DNA of 64,000 nucleotides from NCBI RefSeq assembly GCF_004352845.1, contig NZ_SJRX01000002.1, positions 310,001 through 374,000 of the forward strand, written 5' to 3'. This stretch comes from Luteimonas terricola. GTDB lineage: Bacteria > Pseudomonadota > Gammaproteobacteria > Xanthomonadales > Xanthomonadaceae. The stretch's first letter is position 1, and each line of letters starts with the position of its first letter. The translations under genes and the position numbers were made by a program. The notes beneath the pieces are model-generated. The model was not told where the DNA came from. It did no database searches and was given only the letters and a program-made list of their open reading frames with translations. Positions 54,998 through 64,000 of this stretch are shown here, piece after piece.

Positions 54998-55747
54998 CTA
55001 ACCGGTGGTGGCACTGCCGCAGCATTTCTTGTATTTCCTTCCGCTGCCGCAGGGGCACGGTGCGTTGCGCTCGGGCGTGGCCTCGCGGCGGATCGGTTCG
55101 CGTGGGGTCAGCGCTTCAACGCGGTGGTGGTTGAGGTCGGCCAGCATCCCCGGCAGCCCGACGATGATCTCCAGGCGCTCGCGGTAGCTGATTGGTGTCG
55201 CAGCCGCAGTCGGATCCTCGAAATCCATGACTTCACCGCTGACCAGCCGGTCGAGCAGGTCGAAGATGTCCTCCATCCAGTCGTTGTCGTCCAGCCACCG
55301 GTCCCACTCCTGCTCCCGCAGCCCGACCGCGGCGAAGAAGCCCAGCGCCCAGTCGTGGCCAACGTCGAGCTCGTCCTCGCGCAGGGCCTCCTCGCCGGTC
55401 AGCTCCGGGTCTTCCGGCAGCCACAGCAGCGGGGCCAGGTGGTCGGGCAGGTCGTCGTCGCCGTGGCGCACGCGCGCGCTGCACATGTTCCAGTGGCCCA
55501 TCAGCAGGCCCTGCACTTCCTGCGCCTCTTCGATGCTGTCCCAGCGCGGCGGCTTGCCGCCCCAGACCACCGGCTGCCATTCGCTGGGCAGCACCAGCGA
55601 CGGTGCCACCACCAGCGCCGACAGGAAGCCGTCCAGCGCCTCGAGGTTCAAGCCCTTGAACGGGACGGCGCGCTGCTCCAGCAGCGCGGCAAGGCGCTGG
55701 ATGTGGTCGTCGTCGAGGTAGTTGGGCGCAATGGTCGGGGTAGACAT
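54998..55747 (-). CDS. UPF0149 (YecA) family protein with C-terminal SEC-C zinc motif
   Basis: 249 residues. The ATG at 55747 gives [26 protein letters not shown]0149 part at about 30-200: [20 protein letters not shown] is the conserved opening, followed by [21 protein letters not shown]. The last 25 residues are a SEC-C zinc-binding motif, [15 protein letters not shown], as in SecA and YecA. E. coli YecA has been linked to ribosome/SecA-type contacts near nascent chains; here that is only a family hint. The stop lies 8 bp from the receptor remnant on the other strand. Confidence 0.92.
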   Translation of the reverse strand: MSTPTIAPNYLDDDHIQRLAALLEQRAVPFKGLNLEALDGFLSALVVAPSLVLPSEWQPVVWGGKPPRWDSIEEAQEVQGLLMGHWNMCSARVRHGDDDLPDHLAPLLWLPEDPELTGEEALREDELDVGHDWALGFFAAVGLREQEWDRWLDDNDWMEDIFDLLDRLVSGEVMDFEDPTAAATPISYRERLEIIVGLPGMLADLNHHRVEALTPREPIRREATPERNAPCPCGSGRKYKKCCGSATTG

Positions 55748-55844
55748 GCGAATCGGCCGGAACTGGGGTGCGCGCATGGTAGTGGGTTTCGTGGCATGGC
55801 CCGGCATCAGCGCGCCGGCTTGGCAAAGCGCGGCCCTTGCGCGA

Positions 55845-57137
55845 TCACGCCACCGGCAGCAGCCGCACGCGGGTGATCTTCAGGCCCTTCAGCTCCTCGA
55901 CCACGAGCCGCCGGCCCTTGCACTCGATGGCGTCGCCCACGCCGGGCAGGGTGCCGCGCGCGGCCAGGAACAGGCCCGCCACCGTCATCACCTCGGGGTG
56001 CTCGAGGTCGATGCCGTAGTCCTCACCCAATTCGGCCAGGGTCACCTCGCCGTCAAGCGCCAGGCTGCCGTCTTCGTCGCGGCGGATCCAGTCGCTCGGG
56101 GTCGCGGCCTCCTCGTCGATGACGTCCGCCACCAGGTCGTCCATGGTCACGAAGCCGAGCGTGCCGCCGAACTCGTCCACCACCAGGGCGGCATGCACGC
56201 GCTGGCGCTTGAACAGGGCGAGAAGCTCTTCCGCAGAGGTCGTCGCCGCCACGTTCGGCAGGGGGCGCAGGAGGCCGCGAAGGCTCGCGTCCTCCCCGCG
56301 GGCCCGCGCACGGATGAAATCCTTGACGTGAAGCACGCCCAGCACGTTGTCCAGCGACTCCTCGAACACCGGATAGCGGTTGGCGTTCCCGTTGCCCACC
56401 AGCAGGGCTACGGCGCCGAAGTCGGCGTCGGCCGCGATCGCCTGCATCCGCCCGCGCGAGGTCATCAGCTCCTCGGCGATGCGGTCTTCCATCTCGAAGA
56501 TGTTGTCCAGCAGCGCGCGCTGGCCGAGGTCGAGCTGCCCGCTCTGCGCGAGTTCGCCGGTAGCGATCTCCAGCTCCTTGCTGGTGTACAGCGAGGCGCC
56601 CTTGCCCGGCTCGGGGATCCCCAGCATGCGCATCAGGGCGAACGCCGTGCGGTTGAGCACGAACACCATCGGCCTGAACACGATGCCGAAAAGGCGCATC
56701 AGCGGGCTGGTGGCGATGCTGACCTGCTCCGGCGCCTGCAGCGCCAGCGCCTTGGGGATCATCTCGCCGAGCACCACGTGCAGATAGGTGATGGCACTCA
56801 GCGCAATCACGAACGCGACCAGATGCACCTGCGCATCCGACAGGCCCAGGCCATGCAGGCCCGGGTACAGCCAGCTGGCGACGGCGGGCTCGCCGTACAT
56901 GCCCAGGCCGATGCTTGCCAGGGTGATGCCCAACTGGGCAATGGCGATGTACGCATCCTTGCCGGCCGGGCGGTCGAACACCCCCAGCAGCCAGCCCGCG
57001 GGGCGGCTCCCTCCCTGCGCAAGCGTCGCGAGGCGGCTGCGCCGGGCGCCGACCAGGGCGAACTCGGCGGCCACGAACACGCCGTTGACCACGATCAGTA
57101 CCAGGATCACCAGGATCGGCAGCCAGACTTCGCTCAT
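55845..57137 (-). CDS. CNNM/CorC-HlyC family membrane protein (DUF21 + CBS pair)
   Basis: 430 residues. N-terminal DUF21 membrane domain with three or four helices ([61 protein letters not shown]). A CBS pair follows at about 205-330 ([57 protein letters not shown]) and a CorC_HlyC transporter-associated domain ends it. The family is linked to magnesium or sodium-coupled cation export. Overlaps the upstream paralogue by 4 bp (ATGA), so both are one transcript and may act together. Confidence 0.92.
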   Translation of the reverse strand: MSEVWLPILVILVLIVVNGVFVAAEFALVGARRSRLATLAQGGSRPAGWLLGVFDRPAGKDAYIAIAQLGITLASIGLGMYGEPAVASWLYPGLHGLGLSDAQVHLVAFVIALSAITYLHVVLGEMIPKALALQAPEQVSIATSPLMRLFGIVFRPMVFVLNRTAFALMRMLGIPEPGKGASLYTSKELEIATGELAQSGQLDLGQRALLDNIFEMEDRIAEELMTSRGRMQAIAADADFGAVALLVGNGNANRYPVFEESLDNVLGVLHVKDFIRARARGEDASLRGLLRPLPNVAATTSAEELLALFKRQRVHAALVVDEFGGTLGFVTMDDLVADVIDEEAATPSDWIRRDEDGSLALDGEVTLAELGEDYGIDLEHPEVMTVAGLFLAARGTLPGVGDAIECKGRRLVVEELKGLKITRVRLLPVA

Positions 57138-58432
57138 TCCCGGTCCTCCGCGTCGCGCAGCAGGTGCACGCGCTGCACCGCCTGGCGATCCATCGCCACC
57201 ACCCGCAGTCGGTGCGGCGTGCCGGAGATGCCGGTCTCGTCGCCCACCACCGGCAGGCGGCCGAGTTCATGCCAGGCCAGCCCGCCGATGGTGTCCACCA
57301 GCTCCTCGGGCAGGCCCAGCGCGTAACGCTCGTTGAGCGAGGTGATCCCGACGTCACCGCGCACGTCGAGGTCCGCGCCCGACTCGATGATCAGCTCCTC
57401 CTCGCGATCGAACTCGTCCTGCATTTCGCCGAACACCTCTTCCAACGCGTCCTCCAGGGTGACCATGCCGGCCACCGTGCCGTACTCGTTGACCACAATG
57501 GCGGTATGCCGCCCGGCGGAACGCAGTGCCTTCCACAGCGCCGGCACCGGCATCACGTCGGCCACCACCAGCGGCTCGCGCTGGACCGAGGCCACGGTCG
57601 CGGCCGGATCGCGTTCGCTGGCGGCGAACAGTTCGCGCAGGTGCACGATGCCGGTGACGTCGTCGGCTCCGCTGCCCACCACCGGGAACCGCGAGTGGGC
57701 GGTCTCGACCAGCCGCAGCAACGCCTCGCCCACGGGGTCGCTGCCGCGCACGGTGAGCATGCGCGTACGCGGCGTCATGATCGAGCGCACCAGGCGCTCG
57801 TCGAGATTGAGTGCGCCGGCGAGCATGTCGCGCTCCGCGGCGTCGATCAGGCCCCCGGCCGCGCTCTCGCGGTACAGGCCTTCGAGCTCTTCCGGCGAAT
57901 GCACGTGCGCGTGGCTGTGGTCCACGCGCAGCCCGGCCACGCCCATCAGCGAGAACGCCGTGCCGTTGAACAGCGCAATCAGCGGCCTGAATACGAACAG
58001 GCTGATGCGCATGGGCAGCATGCAGGCCATCGCCAACCGCTCCGGATAGCGCAAGGCCACGGTCTTGGGCAGCAGCTCGCCCAACACCACCTGCAGTGCC
58101 GTGACGCCGAGCAGCACGATGACGATGGCCGCGGTGACGCCGCCCACCGCCCCAAGGTGCGGCGCGAGCAGGGGCGTCAGTTGTGCCTGGCCGAAGGCGC
58201 CAGCGACGAGGCTGCTGAGGGTGATGCCGATCTGGCAACCGGCCACGTAGTGGTCGAGCTTCACCGGGTCGCGGAGGATGACCAGCAGCGTGGCCGCGGT
58301 GCGGTCGCCCGACTCGGCGGCCTCCTGAACCCGCGAGCGCCGCGATCCGACGGTGGCGAACTCGGCGGCGACGTAGAGCGCGTTGGCCACCACCATCAGC
58401 AGGATGATGGCAAAGGGGAGCGCGGCAATCAT
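57134..58432 (-). CDS. CNNM/CorC-HlyC family membrane protein (paralogue)
   Basis: 432 residues from the ATG at 58432 (MIAALPFAIILLMVVANALYVAAEFATV). The same layout as the downstream gene: DUF21 with VVLGELLPKTVALRYPERLAM, CBS pair (IMTPRTRMLTVRG, SRFPVVGSGADDVTGIVHL, AIVVNEYGTVAGMVTLEDALEEVFG) and a CorC_HlyC end. A His-rich patch (DHSHAHVHS) between DUF21 and CBS is unusual and could bind a metal. The open frame upstream of 58432 is Cys/Arg/Gly-rich non-coding sequence. First of a coupled pair. Confidence 0.92.
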   Translation of the reverse strand: MIAALPFAIILLMVVANALYVAAEFATVGSRRSRVQEAAESGDRTAATLLVILRDPVKLDHYVAGCQIGITLSSLVAGAFGQAQLTPLLAPHLGAVGGVTAAIVIVLLGVTALQVVLGELLPKTVALRYPERLAMACMLPMRISLFVFRPLIALFNGTAFSLMGVAGLRVDHSHAHVHSPEELEGLYRESAAGGLIDAAERDMLAGALNLDERLVRSIMTPRTRMLTVRGSDPVGEALLRLVETAHSRFPVVGSGADDVTGIVHLRELFAASERDPAATVASVQREPLVVADVMPVPALWKALRSAGRHTAIVVNEYGTVAGMVTLEDALEEVFGEMQDEFDREEELIIESGADLDVRGDVGITSLNERYALGLPEELVDTIGGLAWHELGRLPVVGDETGISGTPHRLRVVAMDRQAVQRVHLLRDAEDRE

Positions 58433-58518
58433 GGAAGCGTCTTGGGCAGGGTGGAACACTATATCCGCGGGAGGCTGCCACGGGGATCCTGGCCCCCCAT
58501 CGCCGCCCTGCGGAGGAA

Positions 58519-59295
58519 TCAGAACCCGTAGCGCAGGAACCCGCCATCCACGGCAATGCATTCGCCGGTGACATAGCCCGCCGCAGGCAGGCACAGGAAT
58601 GCAACCGCGGCGGCCACCTCCTCCGGTTCACCGATACGCCCCATCGGAGTGCGCAGCAGCACGTCGTCGAGGTAGTCCGGATCGGCCAGCGCCGGCGAGG
58701 TGCGGCGGGTGCGGATGTACCAGGGCGCCACGCTGTTCACGCGCACGCCGTCCTCGGCCCATTCGCAGGCGAGGTTGCGGGTCATCTGCTGGAGTGCGGC
58801 CTTGCTCATGCCGTAGGGCGCGCCGGTACGCACGTGGACGGCGCCGGACACGCTGCCCACGTTCACGATGGCGCTGGCCGCGTGCTGGGTCAGCAGCGGA
58901 TAGGCGTAGCGGCTGAGTTCGAAGGCGCTGAACAGGTTGACCTCGAAGATCTCGCGCCACTCGTCCTCGGTGTAGTCGATCGAGGATTTGGCCAGGTTGC
59001 CGCCGGCGTTGTTGACCAGGATGTTGAGGCCTTCGCCCTGGTCCTCGACCCAGTCCAGCAGCTCGCGGCGCTGCTCGTCGTCGGCGACGTCGGCGATCAG
59101 CGCGCGCACGTCGCCTTCGGGATGCTCCTCGAGCAACTCCTCGCGCGTGGCTTCGAGCGCGTCGCCGTCGCGCGCGGCAATCAGCACGCGCGCGCCGAAG
59201 CCCAGCAGTTCGGCGGCGATGGCGCGGCCGATGCCGGCGCTGCCGCCGGTGACCAGGGCCAACTGTCCGTCCAGGCGCCAGCGCGACCGGTCCAT
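58519..59295 (-). CDS. Short-chain dehydrogenase/reductase (tropinone-reductase-like)
   Basis: 258-residue classical SDR. Cofactor loop TGGSAGIGRAIAAELLGFGA (16-35), NNAGGNLAKSSIDYTEDEW, catalytic Ser in NVGSVSGAVHVRTGAPYGMSK with Tyr and Lys as YxxxK, then RVNSVAPWYIRTRRTS and the closing TGECIAVDGG. The WYIRT motif after NSVAP resembles plant and bacterial tropinone reductase-like SDRs. Arg in the first beta-strand turn (AARDGD) favours NADP(H). Substrate unknown. It lies 5 bp after the sppA stop, so it is probably translated from the same message. Confidence 0.92.
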   Translation of the reverse strand: MDRSRWRLDGQLALVTGGSAGIGRAIAAELLGFGARVLIAARDGDALEATREELLEEHPEGDVRALIADVADDEQRRELLDWVEDQGEGLNILVNNAGGNLAKSSIDYTEDEWREIFEVNLFSAFELSRYAYPLLTQHAASAIVNVGSVSGAVHVRTGAPYGMSKAALQQMTRNLACEWAEDGVRVNSVAPWYIRTRRTSPALADPDYLDDVLLRTPMGRIGEPEEVAAAVAFLCLPAAGYVTGECIAVDGGFLRYGF

Positions 59296-59300
59296 GGTGC

Positions 59301-61196
59301 TCACGGCATGCAGAAGCAGTGGGCGACGGCCTTCACCGGGTGTCCGCCGCGGGCCATGGCCTGCTCGATGAAGCGCAGGTCGCCGGCGACGCCGGGCATG
59401 GCGTTGAGCAGCAGGCTTTGCGCAAACCCGCTGCGCGCCAGCATCCCCGCGCCGATGCGGCTCTCGGCCATGCCGGCCACGAAGTTCTCGAACGGAGTGA
59501 GCTGCTTTTCGATGTACTTCACGCCCCAGCTGTCGTCCTCGCCGAGCTCGGCGCGCGAGGCGGCGTTGGCCAGCGCGTCGCGCAGGCCGCCGAATTCGTC
59601 GACCAGGCCGCGTTCCTTCGCCTGGGCACCGCTCCACACGCGGCCACGGGCCACGAGGTCGATCTGCTCGACGCTGCGCTCGCGGGCGCCGGCCACCTTG
59701 CCGACAAAGTCGCGGTAGCCCTTGTCGATCACGCTCTGGATCACCGCGCCGACCTCGGGCTGCAGCGGGCGGGTCGGATCGAAGGCACCAGCGAAGCGCG
59801 TGGTGCCGACGCCGTCGGTGCGCACGCCGATCTTCTCCAGCGTGCGCGGGATGGTCGGGAACATGCCGAAGATGCCGATCGAACCGGTGATCGTCGACGG
59901 ATCGGCATAGATCGCGTCGGCGTCCATGCTGATCCAGTAGCCGCCGGACGCGGCCAGGTCGCCCATCGACACCACCACGGGCTTTCCGGCGGCCTTGAGC
60001 GCCACCACCTCGCGGCGGATCTGCTCGGAAGCGAAGACTTCGCCGCCGGGGGAGTCCACGCGCAGCACCACGGCCTTGACCGCTTCGTCGTCGCGCGCGG
60101 CGCGCAGCAGGGCCGAGGTCGACTCGCCGCCGACGTTGCCGGGATTCTGCTTGCCACCCATGATCGCGCCTTCGGCGACCACCACCGCCACCTGCGGCCG
60201 CGCATCGGCGGCGGCCAGCGGGCCGGTGACGTGCTTGAGGTAGGCGTCGTACGCGATGTCGCGCACGCCGCTGTCGCTGTCCTCGTCGGCTTCGCCGCGC
60301 TCGGCCAGCAGCTGCTGCACTTCCTCGAGCGTCTTCAGGCCGTCGACCAGCTTCTGGTCCACGGCAAGCTTCGCGAGATCGCCGCCGGCGGCATCGACGC
60401 CCTCGGGGAGCGTCTCCACGTTCGCCGCCAGCACGGCGACATCCAGCCCGCGCGCCGTGGCGATGTCGCCCAGGAAGCGCTGCCAGATGTCGTTCATCCA
60501 GTACAGGTCGGCTTCCTTGGCCTCGGGCGACGCGTGGTCGAGCACGTAGGGCTCGGCCGCGGACTTGAACTCGCCGACCTTGAACAGGTGGATGTCGACG
60601 CCAAGCTTGTCCTGCAGGCCCTCGCGATAGTACTGGCGGTAGCGGCCGAGGCCTTCAAGCACCAGGCCGCCGTAGGGGTCCATGTAGACCTCGTCGGCCT
60701 GCGCGGCCAGCAGGTACTGGGCCTGGCCGAAGTAGTCGCCATAGGCGATCACTTCCTTGCCGGCTTCGCGCAGCGTGCCGATGGCGTCGGCAAGCTCGCG
60801 CATCGATGCGTAGCCGGAGAACGCCATGCGGTCGGTGCGCAGCAGCACGCGCTCGATGCGATCGTCCGCGGCGGCCTTCTCGATCACGCGCAGCAGGTCG
60901 CGCAGGCGCACTTCGGGCGTATCGCTGCCGCTCATCTTGCCGATCGCGCGGCTGACCGGGTCGACGCTGAACTGCTCGACCAGGGCGCCCTGGGGCGCGA
61001 TCACCAGCGTCGTGCGGTCCAGCACCGGCTTGGCGCGCTCGGCGCTGAGCAGCGCGATCAACAGCACCACCACGACCAGCAGGAACAACAGGTTGAACAC
61101 CAGGCGGCGGGTGAAGTTGAGCGTGTCCCAGGCGCCGACCAGCACGCGGGCGATGGGACCGCGGCGGCGCCGGACGGTGTCTTGCGGATCGGACAT
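59301..61196 (-). CDS. sppA: Signal peptide peptidase SppA, 67 kDa type
   Basis: 631 residues. Inner-membrane enzyme that degrades signal peptides left in the membrane. One anchor helix near 32-52 (LVFNLLFLLVVVVLLIALL), then two ClpP-like halves. In the N-terminal half, YRQYYREGLQDKLGVDIHLFKVGEFKSAAEP supplies the catalytic lysine (GEFKSA). In the C-terminal half, VLRVDSPGGEVFASEQIRREV and MGDLAASGGYWISMDAD supply the catalytic serine (AASGGY). The double-domain length matches the E. coli type and not the short Bacillus type. It starts 76 bp after the MATE gene and is followed at once by an SDR. Confidence 0.95.
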   Translation of the reverse strand: MSDPQDTVRRRRGPIARVLVGAWDTLNFTRRLVFNLLFLLVVVVLLIALLSAERAKPVLDRTTLVIAPQGALVEQFSVDPVSRAIGKMSGSDTPEVRLRDLLRVIEKAAADDRIERVLLRTDRMAFSGYASMRELADAIGTLREAGKEVIAYGDYFGQAQYLLAAQADEVYMDPYGGLVLEGLGRYRQYYREGLQDKLGVDIHLFKVGEFKSAAEPYVLDHASPEAKEADLYWMNDIWQRFLGDIATARGLDVAVLAANVETLPEGVDAAGGDLAKLAVDQKLVDGLKTLEEVQQLLAERGEADEDSDSGVRDIAYDAYLKHVTGPLAAADARPQVAVVVAEGAIMGGKQNPGNVGGESTSALLRAARDDEAVKAVVLRVDSPGGEVFASEQIRREVVALKAAGKPVVVSMGDLAASGGYWISMDADAIYADPSTITGSIGIFGMFPTIPRTLEKIGVRTDGVGTTRFAGAFDPTRPLQPEVGAVIQSVIDKGYRDFVGKVAGARERSVEQIDLVARGRVWSGAQAKERGLVDEFGGLRDALANAASRAELGEDDSWGVKYIEKQLTPFENFVAGMAESRIGAGMLARSGFAQSLLLNAMPGVAGDLRFIEQAMARGGHPVKAVAHCFCMP

Positions 61197-61271
61197 GTGG
61201 GCAACTCGCAGGAAAGTGATGCGTTGCCGCCAGTATCACCGCTGGCGGGCGCCGGCGTCATCCGCCTTTGG

Positions 61272-62636
61272 TCACCGCGCCCTTCGGGGCAAGCGCCCCG
61301 AGGTGCGCAGGAAGCGCGCGCCCATCAGCAGCGCCGCGACCACCAGGCCGGCGATCAGTCCGATCCACATGCCGCGGGGGCCCATGCCCATCCCCAGCCC
61401 GAGCGTGGCGCCCAGGGCCATGCCGACGCCCCAGTACGCGAACGCGGCCAGCAGCATCGGTACGCGCGTGTCCTTGAGGCCGCGCAGCGCACCGGCCGAC
61501 AGCACCTGCACGCCGTCGGGAAACTGGAACACCGCCGCGAACAGCAGCAGCGAGCCCGCCAGCGCCGCCACCGCCTGGTCGGCGGTGTATACTGAGGCGA
61601 TCACGTCGTGTCCCGCCACCAGCACCAGCGCCGACAGCGCCTGGGTGCAGAGCACCAGCGCCAGCCCCGCGAGCATCGCCCGGCGCACGCCTTCGCGACC
61701 GCCACCCGCGCCCATCGCATGGCCGACGCGCACCGTGGTGGCCTCGGCCACGCCGAACGGAATCATGAAACACAGGCTGGCGACGTTGATCGCGACCTGG
61801 TGGGCCGCGGCCTCGAACTGCCCCAGGCGGCCGATCAGCAGCGCGGTGACCACGAACAGTCCGCCCTCCATCGCCACCGTCACGCCGATCGGCAGGCCGG
61901 TGCGCAGCAGGTCGCGGATCGGCGCCAGGAGCGGTGGATCGAAGCGCGCGAACAGGCCCAGGGACGCGAACCGCTTCGCGCGCGCAAGATAGACGGCGAA
62001 GGCGATCGCCTGCGCCCACATCATCAGCGACGAGGCCAGGCCCAGCCCGCCGGCGCCCATCTCGGGCAGGCCGAAGCGGCCGAAGGTGAAGGCGTAGCCC
62101 AGCGGCACCAGCAGCAGCAGGCCGCCAAAGCCGAGCAGCATGGTCGGCAGCGTCCAGTGCAGGCCGTCGCTCAGGTAGCGCATGGCGTAGTACAGGGTCA
62201 GCGCCGGCACGCCCCAGCGGATGCCGTGCAGGAAGTCGCGGGCGCCCGGGCGGATGCCTTCGGCAATGCCCATCGGCGCGAGCACCATCGGCGCCAGGCT
62301 AAGGAAAGCGAACAGCAGCAGGCCCAGGCCCAGCGCCAGCCACAGCGACTGCCGGAACAGCGGCGCGATCTCGCTGCGGCGGCCGGAGCCATTGAGCTGC
62401 GACACCGAGGGCGGCAGCGCCATCAGCGTGCCCATCGGGATCATCATCGGCAGCCAGAACATGGCCGTGCCGACCGACACCGCGGCCAGCGTCGCGGTGC
62501 CGTGGCGACCGGCGATCACGCTGTCGACCAGGCCGATCATGCCGGTGGCCAGGTGCCCGAAGACCAGCGGAGTGGCGAGCACGGCCGTGGCACGGACTTC
62601 GCCGCCGAAGCGAAGCGGTTCGGATTGCGTGGACAT
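61272..62636 (-). CDS. MATE family multidrug/sodium antiporter (NorM-like)
   Basis: 454 residues with about 12 hydrophobic helices in two homologous halves, the MATE layout. N-half: TAVLATPLVFGHLATGMIGLVDSVIAGRHGTATLAAVSVG with the conserved helix-1 Asp. C-half repeat: GLPIGVTVAMEGGLFVVTALLIGRLG, followed by AAHQVAINVASLCFMIPFGVAEATTVRVGHAMG. Such proteins export cationic drugs in exchange for sodium ions or protons. NorM-like by family; substrates not predictable. The stop lies 75 bp upstream of the sppA start and its own start is 5 bp after the DUF3106 gene ends, suggesting one transcript. Confidence 0.92.
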   Translation of the reverse strand: MSTQSEPLRFGGEVRATAVLATPLVFGHLATGMIGLVDSVIAGRHGTATLAAVSVGTAMFWLPMMIPMGTLMALPPSVSQLNGSGRRSEIAPLFRQSLWLALGLGLLLFAFLSLAPMVLAPMGIAEGIRPGARDFLHGIRWGVPALTLYYAMRYLSDGLHWTLPTMLLGFGGLLLLVPLGYAFTFGRFGLPEMGAGGLGLASSLMMWAQAIAFAVYLARAKRFASLGLFARFDPPLLAPIRDLLRTGLPIGVTVAMEGGLFVVTALLIGRLGQFEAAAHQVAINVASLCFMIPFGVAEATTVRVGHAMGAGGGREGVRRAMLAGLALVLCTQALSALVLVAGHDVIASVYTADQAVAALAGSLLLFAAVFQFPDGVQVLSAGALRGLKDTRVPMLLAAFAYWGVGMALGATLGLGMGMGPRGMWIGLIAGLVVAALLMGARFLRTSGRLPRRAR

Positions 62637-62641
62637 GGTGC

Positions 62642-64000
62642 TTACTGGACCGGCGCCACGGTGCGCCGCAGCCAGCGGCCGCGCTGCGCGGCCGGGATGG
62701 CGAGCAGCTCGATGCGCAGCTCGGCGCGCGCTTGCGGCGGCGTACGCGCGGCGAGCACGGCCAGGTCGTCGCGGGCCTGCGGGTCCAGTCCGCGCAGGGC
62801 CTCGAGCAGCGCCGTCCGCGCATCGAGCGGCACCTGGGCGATCAGCGGATGCAGCCGCGGGTAGTCGGCGCCAAGGTCGGGACCGAGCAGCCAGCCGTGG
62901 CGCTCGCTGGCATCCATGGCGTCGAAGCGGGCGCGTAGCGCAGCCTGTTCGTCAGGGCTGCGCAGCGCGAAGCCGGCGACCACCTGGCGCAGCTGCGCGC
63001 GCTCCGTCGCGGAGAAGTCGTGCCATGCCTGCCAGCGCTCGCGGCGATCGCCGCGCTCGGCATGCGGCAGCGCGTCCCACTGGTCGCGGCGCTGGACCAG
63101 GCGCGTGCGGGCGGCAGGGTCGAGCGCGGCGAGGCGCTCCGTCGCCGGCCGGGACCGGGGTTCCGGGCGCGCAATGGCAGCAGCGGACGCAGCGACACCG
63201 GCGGACGCGGCATCCGCATCCGCGTTCGCCCGGGCTTCCGCCACCAGCCAGGCGTGGAACGCGGGATCGGCGGCCGCGGCGTCCTGGTCCTCGCCGTCCA
63301 GCAACAGGCCCAGGTCGGGATGCAGGGCCAGCGCGTCCTCATCCGCATAGCGCCCGGCCGGTGGTTCGGCCATGGACAGGGGTTCGGACAGGATGTGGCC
63401 CGGCGCTTCGTCCAGGCCTTCGGGCAGGCGGTCGATGGCAACGAAGGTGGCCCCCAGGCCGCCGAGAGTAACCAGCGCCACCAGCCACAGGGCCGCGCGG
63501 ACGCCGCGGCCCGCCGGCTGGCGGCCTGAGGCGCGCGGTGGTGCGGCGTCACCCGTCCCGTCACCCACCCTCTCGCCCAACCGCAAGGACAGCGCCAGGG
63601 ACCCCGGCGGCAGCGCGCGCTGCATGTCCTGCGCCGCCTGGCCGAGCGCCTGCCAGGCTTCAACGTCGGCGCTGCCGTCGGCGTGGTGCGGCAGCGCGCG
63701 CTGCAGGCCGAGGCGGTAGGTGGGTCGCGCGATGCCGAGCACGCTCGCGGCATCGGACTCGGCCAGCCCCGCCACCAGGCGCAGCAGCAGGGCCGCCCGC
63801 GGGCCGTGGCCGATCCGCGACAGCCATTCGAACCGGGGGTCCCAGCCTGGATCCGACGGCGTGCGCCGCAGCGCGGGCGCGGCCAGCAACAGCGACCAGA
63901 AGCGGCGCGGCCATTCGCCGAAGGCGATCCTCCCGGCCTCGCCCGCGAAGCGCTCCAGCGCCCAGGCTAGGGCGTCGTCCCCGGCCTCACGGGAGCCGGC
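62642..64000 (-). CDS. Sigma-region-4-like domain fused to a membrane segment and DUF3106 (5' end beyond window)
   Basis: The frame is open to the right edge, so the start is missing; 452 residues are visible. Visible residues about 57-107 (SRIGHGPRAALLLRLVAGLA, SDAASVLGIARPTYRLGLQRAL) resemble the helix-turn-helix of sigma region 4 as in ECF sigma factors. A single membrane helix is at about 168-188 (LWLVALVTLGGLGATFVAI). After an Ala/Asp-rich linker comes a DUF3106-like domain at about 290-385: LDPAARTRLVQRRDQWDALP, RRERWQAWHDFSATERAQL, SPDEQAALRARFDAM. The combination suggests a membrane-tethered transcription regulator, or a sigma-like protein with its own anchor. No gene upstream is visible. 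The DUF3106 role is unknown. Confidence 0.72.
   Translation of the reverse strand, partial: AGSREAGDDALAWALERFAGEAGRIAFGEWPRRFWSLLLAAPALRRTPSDPGWDPRFEWLSRIGHGPRAALLLRLVAGLAESDAASVLGIARPTYRLGLQRALPHHADGSADVEAWQALGQAAQDMQRALPPGSLALSLRLGERVGDGTGDAAPPRASGRQPAGRGVRAALWLVALVTLGGLGATFVAIDRLPEGLDEAPGHILSEPLSMAEPPAGRYADEDALALHPDLGLLLDGEDQDAAAADPAFHAWLVAEARANADADAASAGVAASAAAIARPEPRSRPATERLAALDPAARTRLVQRRDQWDALPHAERGDRRERWQAWHDFSATERAQLRQVVAGFALRSPDEQAALRARFDAMDASERHGWLLGPDLGADYPRLHPLIAQVPLDARTALLEALRGLDPQARDDLAVLAARTPPQARAELRIELLAIPAAQRGRWLRRTVAPVQ

Overview
The window is high-GC DNA packed with genes on both strands. Gene content and order point to a gammaproteobacterium of the Xanthomonadaceae/Lysobacteraceae (Lysobacter, Luteimonas, Xanthomonas and relatives). 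The indicators are the opgD-opgH pair, a def-fmt-rsmB operon divergent from a lysM-dprA-smg-topA-tsaC cluster, a fabA-fabB operon, and three proteins ending in the XVIPCD secretion tail, which is known from the bacteria-killing type IV secretion system of Xanthomonadales. No insertion sequence, CRISPR array, rRNA gene or replication origin was seen. One tRNA gene is present.

Layout. 1-4.2 kb: an edge-truncated esterase and the opgD-opgH pair for osmoregulated periplasmic glucans. 4.3-12.3 kb: a TerC-family membrane protein, then a complete tripartite RND efflux operon (acrA-acrB-oprM type) with a divergent TetR regulator and a 20-bp operator palindrome. 12.3-16.0 kb: a redox/quinone-associated set of two YceI proteins, two pirins and a cytochrome b561 in near-mirror order. 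16.3-18.0 kb: a first toxin-immunity pair (type IV effector A). 18-21 kb: an old yellow enzyme and fabB-fabA. 21.2-24.9 kb: ynfA, a CAU-anticodon tRNA, an alanine-rich lipoprotein, rpoD and dtd. 24.9-27.9 kb: a lipid A-type acyltransferase with two bacterial PH-domain proteins. 28-32.7 kb: five glycosyltransferase-type genes for cell-surface polysaccharide. 32.6-45.3 kb: rsmB-fmt-def on one strand and lysM-dprA-smg-RDD/pilin-topA-tsaC on the other, with a second toxin-immunity pair (effector B, a GH19 lysozyme) inserted between topA and tsaC. 45.3-49 kb: two DUF4124 proteins and a third toxin-immunity pair (effector C, a DUF2235 phospholipase). 49-64 kb: stress and envelope genes (slipin-NfeD, a zinc-ribbon SDR, UPF0339, a TonB-receptor remnant, UPF0149/SEC-C, two CNNM/CorC proteins, an SDR, sppA, a MATE exporter) and an edge-truncated sigma-region-4-like/DUF3106 membrane fusion.

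The most notable content is the set of three effector-immunity pairs. Each has the immunity candidate, with an export signal, directly upstream of an effector that has no signal peptide, carries a peptidoglycan- or lipid-attacking domain, and ends in the shared XVIPCD tail. Pair B closely follows the Xanthomonas citri XAC2610/XAC2609 design. Pairs A and C have less familiar toxin and immunity parts: an M23-like domain lacking a usual zinc ligand, a non-lipoprotein immunity candidate, and an unrecognised lipoprotein. The secretion machine itself is not in the window.

All calls come from reading the sequence and from memory of protein families; no database search was run.
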